Below, piece after piece: positions 25,404 through 33,728 of a stretch of DNA of 64,000 nucleotides. The translations under genes and the position numbers were made by a program. The notes under the pieces were generated by a model. It did not search any database and was not told where the DNA came from. It saw only the letters and a program-made list of their open reading frames with translations. Each line of letters opens with the position of its first letter. Position 1 is the stretch's first letter. Source of the DNA: G965230065 sp965230065 (GTDB lineage Bacteria; Bacteroidota; Bacteroidia; Cytophagales; Cyclobacteriaceae); contig OZ245942.1 of assembly GCA_965230065.1 (NCBI GenBank), positions 5,208,001-5,272,000 of the forward strand, read 5' to 3'.

Positions 25404-26641
25404 TAAAAAAAATCATTTAAATCTTCACATGCCACCGAACTAACGTCAGGTTTCATGGTATTTGCCAGGTTTTCATATTCCTGCCCGTATTGTTCGCGGG
25501 CAAGAGTGGCGTGGAAAAACAAACTGTTTTCCGGAATTGGTTTAATCTGTTCATATTCCCACTCACTTTGTCCGGAGGCTGCCGGAGCCAGAAAATCCAG
25601 GGCATCTTTAAGTTGTGCGCCCTGGTTATTTTGATAATTCCAAAGGTCAACCCCGGCTTTTTCGGCCAAATGTGCCAGGTGAAACAAGCCTTGCAGGTTC
25701 ATGGCGCTGTACGAGTAAGACCTTGTTCTGGCCAATTCTTTTGGCTGTGCCCCATCTTCCTCAATGTGTGCATCTAAACGTGTACTTTTGGCATTTTCAG
25801 CAATGGCAGTGGCCAGGCTGTCTTTTCCTAAAAACAAGGCAAGTGACAAAGTTTGCACATCGTACCAGGTACCGTGGTTGTTGGGGTGTACCGATTCGTC
25901 CAGGCCTTTTTCACTGGTAGTTAACCATGTCAAATAATCATCCATCCATTGCTTCAGGCCATTGTCCAAATCTTCATTCCAGGCTGGGGAAGTTCTTAAT
26001 ATAGAAACTACATCCGCGATTTTTCCAATCCTGCGGGTTTCAATAATGCCGATGCCCCGGCCTTCTGTGCGTCCTGGAATGCCCTGCCCAAATTCAAGGT
26101 GCGGATTCATTTTGGTGGAATCATCCAGAAACCAGACCTGAAGCAGGTGAGTGGCGCGCTCCGCATATTTTTCGTTTTCAGTCACAAACCAGGCTTTGCT
26201 CAATATTTCAGTGGCACTTATCAAATCATACAAGTTTTGCCGGTCTTTAAATTTTGCCCGTTCGGGGTTCACCACACCATCACGACGGATATAGGGCAAA
26301 CCGTCTTCTTTGGTGGTATCAGGCCACCAGTAAGGCCCCTGGCTGATGTAGTCGTGTTTGTCGCCGGAAGGAGGCACAATGTCTTTTTGCATAACAGAAA
26401 AAGGGCCAAGGGAAAGTTTTTCATCAGCGCAATCCATGAGCTTTTGGACTAGCGGGTCTTTGTTTTCTTCTGATGAATAACCAGCTCTGAGGGTTTCCAA
26501 CTTTTCTGCATTTGCATACAGGAGTGTAGGCAATTGCTTGCTTTTCTCCTGGGAGCAGTTGAAGAGAAGAAGTAGTAAACCGATTTTGCAAAATCGGTTT
26601 ACAAGAGCTGAAAATGTTGATCTTTTTGGGTTAAATGCCAT
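25400..26641 (-). CDS. Alginate-lyase-superfamily polysaccharide lyase, lipoprotein (PF05426; PL5/PL38-like)
   Basis: This 413-residue protein has a late lipoprotein signal (lipobox Cys29, LLLLLFNC), so it is anchored in an outer or inner membrane leaflet. The domain begins near residue 60. The signature is Asn254-Asn255-His256 with Tyr260 (HPNNHGTWYDVQ), the neutraliser/base/acid arrangement of the alginate-lyase superfamily, with EFGQGIPGRTEGRGIGII ahead of it. The family cuts beta-1,4-linked uronates by beta-elimination; PL5 acts on alginate and PL38 on glucuronan. I cannot choose between them. Products would feed kduD. It overlaps the start region of the next lyase gene only slightly. Confidence 0.85.
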   Translation of the reverse strand: MAFNPKRSTFSALVNRFCKIGLLLLLFNCSQEKSKQLPTLLYANAEKLETLRAGYSSEENKDPLVQKLMDCADEKLSLGPFSVMQKDIVPPSGDKHDYISQGPYWWPDTTKEDGLPYIRRDGVVNPERAKFKDRQNLYDLISATEILSKAWFVTENEKYAERATHLLQVWFLDDSTKMNPHLEFGQGIPGRTEGRGIGIIETRRIGKIADVVSILRTSPAWNEDLDNGLKQWMDDYLTWLTTSEKGLDESVHPNNHGTWYDVQTLSLALFLGKDSLATAIAENAKSTRLDAHIEEDGAQPKELARTRSYSYSAMNLQGLFHLAHLAEKAGVDLWNYQNNQGAQLKDALDFLAPAASGQSEWEYEQIKPIPENSLFFHATLAREQYGQEYENLANTMKPDVSSVACEDLNDFFY

Positions 26642-28665
26642 TGGTGTTTTTCATGGGTTTCTATCCTGATGGATAAATTTTCTATCCCTTCAAAGGATAA
26701 GCTTACAAATTCATTTTTCTTCCGCAAAATATAGGAAGCATCTGTATTTTCAAATTTCCAGGGGTGCATCTGTCCGTCATCATCAAAAATAAAAGCATGG
26801 ACAGCACACCTGATTTTTTGGGGCTGTATTTCTGTCCAGCGATAAAGCAGGCCGCTGCCGGGTTTGCCTTCTCCCGGACGGTTAGGCTCAGGATGGTAGG
26901 CATCGTGGGCGTAGCTATAAACCGGGCCATTTAATTGACAATTGTTACCGTGAAAAACAGACAAACCTACACCCTTTCTCTGTAAAGAAATATGATGGTG
27001 GGAATGTACATTCACCTCGGAAGCGCCATCCCGGTTATTCAGCAGCCAGTTCCAAATAGTGGTCACTGGCTCAGAAGCTGTTATCCTGTCTACTACAAAA
27101 AGAATATGCGGCGGCAGGAAAAACCAGAAACGGGAAAAGTTTTCTATTGGCCTACCGTATAAGGCAGCCGCCTCGGAGCCAGCCACAGTCAGCTTCCCTT
27201 TTTTAGCTAAAACCAGCCTTTTACCGCGGGCTGCTACAGGAGGCCCAGCTTTTCCTTGCTCAATTTTTCTTCTTTCCATCACACTGCTTTGCTCCAAAAG
27301 CTTAGATTTAGCCAAATCTTCCTGTAACCCCAGTTTATCCTGATTAATCAGAAATGTACAGGTATTATGCGTTTGGGAGGCACTTTCCAGGCCATGAATA
27401 AGGTTGCGGTAACAACTATGGCCAGGGTCTATCAATAACCTTTCTTTTTTATGGGAAAGCACAAAACTGTTCAGGTCGCCATGTAAGTGGCCGGGGCCAT
27501 GCAAAGGTTCGCTGCCACCCTGCATGGCCAGCATGGTATCGCCTTCCCATTCATCGCGAATAATCATATTTCCATTGGAAAACCCGGAAAATTCTGGCAA
27601 GTCAGCCTCTTTTGGTGACACACCTTCATTAGCCTGGAGCAATAGGGGAAGTGTTAAAAACCCCCAATCATTGCAAAACCCAAAACTTGCCAGGTGGTGT
27701 GGTGATTGCTCTGGCACGGATGCATAGTACTTATCAAAAAGCCATCGGGCCAGTCCTGCTTCCTTTGGCATTTTTTCTTTCTGATGAGTAGCAATATGTA
27801 AGAGAATATCACCGGAAGGACGGAAAATAGCCGCGCTGTCGTTAAAATTCACCGCCCGGGCACGAGGCTGACTGCCCCAACCGCTCAAAGGTTTGGAGTA
27901 CAACATGCTGGCAGCAACCCAGGGAACTCCTTTGGTGTATGACGAAATATCAATCTTTTCTGCTAATTCAGGGTGTTTTCTGTGTACACTTTCGTAAGCC
28001 AGCATCAATGCAAAAGTGAGATAATTGGCGTATTGTAAAGATTCTGCATACGAACCATCGGGCTGAAAAGCTTGTGAACAAACTTTAATTTCCTGTATGC
28101 CTTCTTCTAAGAGCTCATTGTCTTCCAAAACGCTGGCCGACACCACCATGCCTGAGGCCATGATGCCTCTCCAGTTGGCTAGGTGGGTGTTTTTGTGCAG
28201 CCATCGCTGGCAAAGTATGGTTCCTTTTTCCCGAAGTGAGTGCCTGAGTTCTTCTTTTTCTGCCTCGGAAAATATTGCTTCAGCCAAATCAAGAACGATT
28301 CCCATCCCCCAGCACAAATGCGCCGTTTCCAGGTGACCAGGGGGAGGTTTTGAAGCATGATCCCGGAACCAGGGCCCCACCCAGTCGGAGAGGGGGCGGC
28401 GGATGATGCTCAGGGTTACATCTTTCAGCCAGGCGGCCAGTTTTTCATCCGAAGAAAGGGTATACAACATAGCTGCATCCGATAAATATTCGGCTGTGGG
28501 GTACCACCATTGCACGTCTTCCTGGTTAGAAAGCAATCTGGGTGAGGCAGCACGCTCACCTACTCTTTTCTTCAAAGCAGAATAAAAACGGCTGAGCATT
28601 GGATGACCTGCTTCCAGTGCCTGGTGGATTTGTTGTTTTTCTATGTCAGATAAAAAGCAGTTCAT
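26599..28665 (-). CDS. Heparinase II/III-like polysaccharide lyase (PF07940)
   Basis: The ATG at 28665 gives 688 residues. The N-terminal 330 residues are an (alpha/alpha) toroid (HLETAHLCWGMGIVLDLAEA, THLANWRGIMASGM, FQPDGSYAESLQYANY). The C-terminal half is the Hepar_II_III beta-sandwich, with HGDLNSFVLSHKKERLLIDP and the signature SQTHNTCTF. No signal peptide is present, so an exolytic oligouronide lyase in the cytoplasm is likely, as known for PL15 and some related enzymes. It would free unsaturated monouronates for the KduD step. Its 3' end overlaps the next gene by 43 bp. Confidence 0.82.
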   Translation of the reverse strand: MNCFLSDIEKQQIHQALEAGHPMLSRFYSALKKRVGERAASPRLLSNQEDVQWWYPTAEYLSDAAMLYTLSSDEKLAAWLKDVTLSIIRRPLSDWVGPWFRDHASKPPPGHLETAHLCWGMGIVLDLAEAIFSEAEKEELRHSLREKGTILCQRWLHKNTHLANWRGIMASGMVVSASVLEDNELLEEGIQEIKVCSQAFQPDGSYAESLQYANYLTFALMLAYESVHRKHPELAEKIDISSYTKGVPWVAASMLYSKPLSGWGSQPRARAVNFNDSAAIFRPSGDILLHIATHQKEKMPKEAGLARWLFDKYYASVPEQSPHHLASFGFCNDWGFLTLPLLLQANEGVSPKEADLPEFSGFSNGNMIIRDEWEGDTMLAMQGGSEPLHGPGHLHGDLNSFVLSHKKERLLIDPGHSCYRNLIHGLESASQTHNTCTFLINQDKLGLQEDLAKSKLLEQSSVMERRKIEQGKAGPPVAARGKRLVLAKKGKLTVAGSEAAALYGRPIENFSRFWFFLPPHILFVVDRITASEPVTTIWNWLLNNRDGASEVNVHSHHHISLQRKGVGLSVFHGNNCQLNGPVYSYAHDAYHPEPNRPGEGKPGSGLLYRWTEIQPQKIRCAVHAFIFDDDGQMHPWKFENTDASYILRKKNEFVSLSFEGIENLSIRIETHEKHQWHLTQKDQHFQLL

Positions 28666-28756
28666 TTGAGGTTTATTGCGCTTTATTTTATAATCATCAT
28701 TGGCGGACCAGGAAGTCAGCCCTCCGGAGGCAGGGGTATATGGCAGTTTCTGAAAT

Positions 28757-28784
28757 TGTGGATCAGGCAAGATGCCTGTCCACA
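28757..28784. repeat. Inverted repeat TGTGGA...TCCACA
   Basis: TGTGGATCAGGCA and TGCCTGTCCACA surround a short AGA loop. The AGATGCCTGT word also occurs in the palindrome at 52163-52192. It lies in the leader between the RraA-like and lyase genes. Confidence 0.65.
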
Positions 28785-28819
28785 AATGAAACCTTATTTG
28801 AGTACCGAACTGTTTCCCC

Positions 28820-28840
28820 AGGTCTGTGTCGCACAGACCT
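28820..28840. repeat. Perfect 9-bp inverted repeat, 3-nt loop
   Basis: AGGTCTGTG and CACAGACCT flank TCG, 36 bp after the previous palindrome and 20 bp before the RraA-like gene's stop. It is a possible hairpin between operon genes. Confidence 0.65.
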
Positions 28841-28860
28841 GCCGCAAAGTTTCAGTTTCA

Positions 28861-29532
28861 CTAAAAATACCCTCCATTTTTCACCACGTCGGTGGGTTTC
28901 ATGCCGTTTTCCACCATTTCTTTGATGGTGATTTCTTTGTTTAAAAGTTTCTCGGCAGCCACCAGCACATCATAAGCTATGCCCTTTGGAATAACAATTG
29001 CCCCATCAATATCACCAAAAATCCAATCACCGGGGTTGACGATGATTTCTCCCACCAGCACAGGTTTTTGATAATAATACATACGGAAGCGACCGAGCAT
29101 ACCGGTATTGGATTTATACTGATAAAACACTGGAAACTTTTGGTCTAAAATGGCTTTGGTATCCCGAATACCATTAACGATGGCACCTCTACAACCCTGC
29201 CTGATGGCTGCCATGGTCATCACTTCACCCCACTGGGACGTCACTTTGTCCCCGGTGCAGTCCCATACTACTACCGAGTCTTCGGGCAGTGCTTCCAGCA
29301 TTTCGGCTCGCATTTCAAATTCACCATCCGTGGTGATGTCGGGTGCTCCTTTGATGGTGAAAGCCTGCCCGGCAATTTTCATCTCTTCCCGCAAAGGGGC
29401 AAATTCAGAAGGTAAAGAGGTAGCATGCATTTTATAATTGAAACGCAATACATCATTGACTGCCCCCGTGAAGAGCTTGAGATAACGTTCTCGCATTTCC
29501 GAAATGCTGATCGGATATTCTATATTTTTCAT
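28861..29532 (-). CDS. RraA-family protein (possible class II pyruvate aldolase)
   Basis: This 223-residue protein shows the RraA/HMG-CHA aldolase pattern: VVVWDCTGDKVTSQWGEVMT, the GCRGAIVNGIRDTKAI segment with the Arg-Asp pair used for pyruvate enolate and metal binding, and EIIVNPGDWIFGDIDGAIVI. Known enzymes of the family (HMG/CHA aldolase) cleave 4-hydroxy-4-methyl-2-oxoglutarate-type acids to pyruvate; RraA itself lacks this activity and inhibits RNase E. In an operon with kduD, cleavage of a keto-deoxy-sugar acid to pyruvate is attractive but unproven. It is 6 bp from the SDR gene upstream. Confidence 0.82.
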   Translation of the reverse strand: MKNIEYPISISEMRERYLKLFTGAVNDVLRFNYKMHATSLPSEFAPLREEMKIAGQAFTIKGAPDITTDGEFEMRAEMLEALPEDSVVVWDCTGDKVTSQWGEVMTMAAIRQGCRGAIVNGIRDTKAILDQKFPVFYQYKSNTGMLGRFRMYYYQKPVLVGEIIVNPGDWIFGDIDGAIVIPKGIAYDVLVAAEKLLNKEITIKEMVENGMKPTDVVKNGGYF

Positions 29533-29538
29533 AAGTAT

Positions 29539-30243
29539 CTATTTACCAGCCAGGAATTTCATACTGTCAAAATTAATCTCACGGATCAACATGTAATCGG
29601 GAGACTGAAGTACAAACAGCATAGCACGGGCTACGTCCTGTGGTTGCAGGAACTTTTCTCTGGGCACCGGGCGGTCGCCCCAATAACCGGTATCTACCGG
29701 GCCGGGATTAATATCTGTTACTTTGATGCCTTCTTTGATCACCTGGTCGGCCAGGCCGGAATTCAATCCTCTGGCGCCAAACTTAGAGGCACAGTACAAA
29801 GGGGCGTTTGGGTTGGTGCGTTGTCCGGCCATGGAAATCACAGTGAGAATGTGCCCGCTTTTCCGAGGCTTCATCAATTTCAGGGCTTCCCGGTTGCAGA
29901 GGAAAACACCCTTGATGTTGGTATCCACCATTTTTTCAAAAGTGGCCAGATCTACCTCCGAAAGGTCAGGAGTAAGGGCCCCTACGCCGGCGTTGTTGAT
30001 CAGAATATCTACTTTGCCAAAAGTTTCTACACACTGCTGAAAGGCCGAAACCACATCTTCTTCTTTGCTTACGTCTCCCTGGAAAGAAATCAGGTTTTCG
30101 TGTTGTACATTATCCGTTAATTTTCTGGAACGGCTCATTTCAAAAACTTTGGCTCCCTGTTCCAATAAACTTTTACTTACCGCTTCCCCGATGCCACTGG
30201 AGCCTCCGGTAATAAAACACACTTTATCTTTTAAATTTTCCAT
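29539..30243 (-). CDS. SDR family oxidoreductase
   Basis: This is a 234-residue classical short-chain dehydrogenase. The nucleotide loop is ITGGSSGIGEA, followed by NNAGVGAL, the catalytic Ser in VISMAGQRT, and Tyr/Lys in LYCASKFGARGL. The end INPGPVDTGYW is typical of the YdfG-like classes. The substrate is unknown. One base separates it from the symporter gene upstream and six from the RraA gene downstream, so it is firmly in the operon and should act on the imported uronate or sugar. It is distinct from the KduD-type SDR 6 kb away. Confidence 0.85.
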   Translation of the reverse strand: MENLKDKVCFITGGSSGIGEAVSKSLLEQGAKVFEMSRSRKLTDNVQHENLISFQGDVSKEEDVVSAFQQCVETFGKVDILINNAGVGALTPDLSEVDLATFEKMVDTNIKGVFLCNREALKLMKPRKSGHILTVISMAGQRTNPNAPLYCASKFGARGLNSGLADQVIKEGIKVTDINPGPVDTGYWGDRPVPREKFLQPQDVARAMLFVLQSPDYMLIREINFDSMKFLAGK

Positions 30244-30244
30244 A

Positions 30245-31948
30245 TTATTGATTTACTTTTTCTCGTTCAGGTTTATCAAAAATGTTCTTTTTTATATTGA
30301 ATCTATGTCGGTTAATATACCAGATTGCTACACCGCCCAAAACACAAAACAATCCGGCGCAAAGGGCCAACTGCCCACTCAAATCACTCATGGAAGGCAG
30401 GCTCATAAAGATGAATAACACCCCCGTAGCGCCCAATGCAATTGCAAATAACAAAGAAATGGCTTTGAGGAACGCCGGGTCGGGCCGGGGTTTTTCATCT
30501 TCTCTAATGGGCGTGTGCAGTTGCCTGAAAAACGCGTCAGTTCTTTGTAAATATTCCGGGTCTTTTTTGGGGGATAATCCCGAAAGTATAAATATTCCTG
30601 TGCTTATCAGAATTCCGGCCAGGGTTGCTATTTCCCAGGAAATTTCTGGATGTGCATTCATAAAGAGTCCGCAGCCCACGCCTGCCACCAGGCTGGCTAC
30701 TGCTCCCCAGGGCCTTGGTTTCTTTAATAAAATCCCAAAAATAACCGGAATAACCAGTGGAATGGCAAATAACCCGGTAAATAGCTTATTGGCTTCAAAA
30801 GCCCCTCCAAAATCGCCTATGAAAAAAGCCCCGATAATTACCAGGCTGCCAATGCCCAGGGTAGTGAGGCGGGCCATCCACATCAGTTCTTTTTCGTTGG
30901 CATTGGGGTTGAATACTCTTTGGTAAATATCGCGGGTTACTACTCCGGCAATCACGTTGTATTCGGAGTCTAATGAAGACATGGTAGCTGCAAACATGGC
31001 GGCCAGCAACAAGCCCATAATGCCCGGTGGCAATACTTCCAGGGCAATGCCTACATAGGCCATTTCGCTATCGGGCAGTTCGGGCAAAACTACCCGGGCT
31101 GCCATAGGAGGTATAAGGAAAAACAAGGGAAATGCAAAGAACAGAGTGGCCGAAAGCCAACCCATTTTTCGGGCAGCTTTTTCGTCCCGCATACTGTAAA
31201 ACCGCTGGATAAACGCCCAGTTACCATTGTATTTGATAGCTACCATGATGAAATAGGCCATGAGGTAAAGTGGAACCCCTTTTGGCCCATTGAAAAAGCT
31301 AAAATGCTGGGGTATAGCCTCTGTAAGGGCGTTAAACCCACCAACCGCCCGGAGTGATAATGGCAACAAAATAAGTGTAGCACATATCAGTACCACAAAT
31401 TGCACGGCATCGGTAATTACAACTGCCCACAGTCCTCCGATTACGGTATAAACAACGACAATACACCCGGCGATAATGATGGCGGCATCCAGGCTGAGGG
31501 GGGTGGCAGCTGCAATGAAAAGACCGATGGCATACAGGCGCACCATGTTGTCTACAATCCGGAAAATGACGCCACCCCAGGAAAAAACCTGCCGCACAGG
31601 CGCATTGAAACGGGTTTCCATAAACTCAACGGGTGTCATGATACCTGCACGCCTCCACCTGCGGGCAAAAAATGTAGTGGCAATGACTGTGGCGACTACC
31701 GTTGACCATATAATAATGATAGAAACCAATCCGTGTTCGTAGGCAATGCCGGCATACGCCACAAAGATAAAAGCTGAAAACATGGACATAAAGTTGCTAA
31801 TCCCTCCGGCAAACCAGGGAATGCTATTTCCGCCCTTGAAGTAATCGCTGATATTTTTCACAAACCAGCCTAAAAACACCCCAATGCCAGCCACCAAAAG
31901 CATGTAAATAGCAATGGCAATGTAGTCGAGTGTTTGGATAGATTGCAT
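30245..31948 (-). CDS. Sodium:solute symporter (SSS family)
   Basis: This 567-residue inner-membrane protein has about 13-14 hydrophobic segments. The first helix region (IAIAIYMLLVAGIGVFLGWF), GGNSIPWFAGGISNFMSMFS and GGLWAVVITDAVQFVVLICA are the standard SSS pattern seen in the SglT and uronate-symporter type of Bacteroidota. The long helix pairs near the end are also typical. It would import mono- or oligo-uronates released in the periplasm. It is the first gene of the operon; its start lies 6 bp from the shared AT-rich promoter element, and it diverges from the IclR gene. Confidence 0.9.
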   Translation of the reverse strand: MQSIQTLDYIAIAIYMLLVAGIGVFLGWFVKNISDYFKGGNSIPWFAGGISNFMSMFSAFIFVAYAGIAYEHGLVSIIIIWSTVVATVIATTFFARRWRRAGIMTPVEFMETRFNAPVRQVFSWGGVIFRIVDNMVRLYAIGLFIAAATPLSLDAAIIIAGCIVVVYTVIGGLWAVVITDAVQFVVLICATLILLPLSLRAVGGFNALTEAIPQHFSFFNGPKGVPLYLMAYFIMVAIKYNGNWAFIQRFYSMRDEKAARKMGWLSATLFFAFPLFFLIPPMAARVVLPELPDSEMAYVGIALEVLPPGIMGLLLAAMFAATMSSLDSEYNVIAGVVTRDIYQRVFNPNANEKELMWMARLTTLGIGSLVIIGAFFIGDFGGAFEANKLFTGLFAIPLVIPVIFGILLKKPRPWGAVASLVAGVGCGLFMNAHPEISWEIATLAGILISTGIFILSGLSPKKDPEYLQRTDAFFRQLHTPIREDEKPRPDPAFLKAISLLFAIALGATGVLFIFMSLPSMSDLSGQLALCAGLFCVLGGVAIWYINRHRFNIKKNIFDKPEREKVNQ

Positions 31949-31954
31949 AATTAT

Positions 31955-31994
31955 TTTTATATTATAAAAATTAATTTTATATTACAATTATAAT
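31955..31994 (-). promoter_or_regulatory. AT-rich promoter/operator element, copy 1 (SSS operon)
   Basis: On the plus strand it begins TTTTATATTATAAAAAT (31955-31971), identical over 17 bp to 56957-56973, followed by further matching words (AATTTT, CAATTATA). The centre AATTAATT is close to palindromic. On the minus strand a TTG and a TAATTTTT-like -7 are present, so it could be the core promoter, the IclR operator, or both. Confidence 0.6.
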
Positions 31995-32117
31995 CAAATT
32001 TATTTGGGTTGCAAAAAAATTACTGAGATTTCTCAAATTGCATTGCCATTACTTTTAACCGATATTCTCATTACAAAAGCATATTTTTTTCTAATATGCA
32101 CAGAAATATAAAAGCAG

Positions 32118-32852
32118 ATGATTCAAGTATTACACCGGGCATTGAATATTTTGGAATTGATTGCCAAAGACCCTGACAAAACTTTATCGTTAACTGAAAT
32201 TGCTGATGCCCAGCAACTGAACTATGGGACGTGTGCCAACATTCTGAAAACCCTGGTAGACCGGAAATATGTAGAGCAGGTGGGGTATAAAAAAGGTTAC
32301 CGACTGGGGGCTATGGCTTATTATCTGACAGGAAATTTAGCTTATAAGCGAGATCTGCTGTTGGCAGCCAAAACTCCGATGGAGCAATTAACCCTGGAAA
32401 TCAATGAAACTTCACTGCTTGGGGTCATTATCAATAACAAACGCGTCACCATTTATTCGGTAGAGAGTGAACATGCCCTGCAGGCACGTAGCAAACTGGA
32501 ACGTGAAGTGTATGAAACCGCTACCGGAAGATTGTTACTTGCCTTTAAGTCTGTAGATGACATTGCTGCCTTTATTGAAAAATACGGATTGCCTTCGGAA
32601 GAAATTTGGGCAGGTATGCAAACAAAGGAAGCGTTGATGGAAGCCTTACACAAAATCAAAAAAGATGAATTTGTAAAAACCCACTCTACCCGGCACATTG
32701 TAGGGCTGGCTGTGCCGATCCGAAAACAAGGGGCAGTAGTAGCCAGCCTGAGCGTGTTTTTGCCTGAAATCAGATTTACCAAAGCGCATGGAAAGCAGGT
32801 GGCCGAAGCTTTGAAGAGGACATCGTTGCAGATTGAGGGAAATTTGGCGTAG
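32118..32852 (+). CDS. IclR-family transcription regulator (KdgR-like)
   Basis: This 244-residue protein has an N-terminal winged helix (residues about 1-65: LSLTEIADAQQLNYGTCANI, LKTLVDRKYVEQVGYKKGYR) and the IclR effector domain (ATGRLLLAFKSVDDIAAF, HSTRHIVGLAVPIRKQGAVV). KdgR-type members bind KDG or uronate-derived acids and repress uronate-degradation genes. It is divergent from the SSS-uronate operon across a 169-bp AT-rich region. The element shared with the SusC promoter at 56957-56998 suggests it controls both clusters. Confidence 0.88.
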   Translation: MIQVLHRALNILELIAKDPDKTLSLTEIADAQQLNYGTCANILKTLVDRKYVEQVGYKKGYRLGAMAYYLTGNLAYKRDLLLAAKTPMEQLTLEINETSLLGVIINNKRVTIYSVESEHALQARSKLEREVYETATGRLLLAFKSVDDIAAFIEKYGLPSEEIWAGMQTKEALMEALHKIKKDEFVKTHSTRHIVGLAVPIRKQGAVVASLSVFLPEIRFTKAHGKQVAEALKRTSLQIEGNLA

Positions 32853-32949
32853 AAAGCCAATAATTTGATAAAATCAGCGGGGATTCCTTTGCTTCTTTAA
32901 GAATTTCACATTTACTTTAAAACCCTTTGAAAATACCTAACCTTCATGC

Positions 32950-33573
32950 ATGGACAATAAACCTCATAATCCGACATCAAATGAAAAGCTGATTTTTGAA
33001 CGCTTTCAGGAAAATGAGGAGCAGGCTTTTTCCATGATTTATGAAAAATATTTTTATCAACTTGTGAACTATGGGCGGCAGTTTTCTGTAAATGAAGCAT
33101 TGGTAGAAGATTGTATCCAGGAAATATTCATTACCCTTTGGAACAGACGGCAGCAAATCCTGCAAATTCATTCAATCAAGGCCTATCTTTTTACTTTATT
33201 GAGAAGAAATATTTTTGAAAAAATAAAAGAGAAAAAAAATACAGAAGGGCAAAAGCTACACCTCCCTGCTTTTGAGCTTATCCTCTCTCATGAATCCCAA
33301 CTTATTCAGGCACAAACTGATTTAGAAAACACCCGCCGACTCAGGCAGGGCTTTGAAAAACTAACGAAACGCCAAAGGGAAGCCTTGTACCTGATTTATT
33401 TTGACGGAATGAGTTACGATGAGGCTTCAATGGTGATGGAAGTAAAAGTCAAAGCCCTTTACAATTTGGTGTATGAAGCACTCAGAAAACTGAAATCTGT
33501 TTTGTTATCTACCAGCCTTACTACCATTCTATTCAGTCTTATTTCCTCAGTTTTCCTATTCTTATTCATTTAA
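32950..33573 (+). CDS. ECF RNA polymerase sigma factor with hydrophobic C-terminal tail
   Basis: This 207-residue sigma-70-type factor has region 2 at residues about 25-90 (AFSMIYEKYFYQLVNYGRQF, VEDCIQEIFITLWNRR) and region 4 at about 130-180 (LTKRQREALYLIYFDGMSYD, EASMVMEVKVKALYNLVYEA). It is the FecI-like type that pairs with FecR and a SusC transporter, as here. The last twenty residues (TSLTTILFSLISSVFLFLFI) are strongly hydrophobic and may tether it to the membrane. The fecR-like gene begins 155 bp after its stop. Confidence 0.92.
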   Translation: MDNKPHNPTSNEKLIFERFQENEEQAFSMIYEKYFYQLVNYGRQFSVNEALVEDCIQEIFITLWNRRQQILQIHSIKAYLFTLLRRNIFEKIKEKKNTEGQKLHLPAFELILSHESQLIQAQTDLENTRRLRQGFEKLTKRQREALYLIYFDGMSYDEASMVMEVKVKALYNLVYEALRKLKSVLLSTSLTTILFSLISSVFLFLFI

Positions 33574-33728
33574 TAAACTGAGTTATTCGCAATAATCAAC
33601 ATAATCTGTTATTAACATCACATCTTTTTGAGTAGTTCATTTGATGAAATGTAAAACTTAAAAAATATTTCAAAAACTTCAGGGAAATGAAAGTGTATTT
33701 GCCCCTCTAATTAGGTAAAGATGCTCTC

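Noticed and set aside
29425..30120. 231-codon plus-strand frame opposite the RraA and SDR genes
   Set aside because: It runs across two well supported minus-strand genes and has no domain; a shadow frame.
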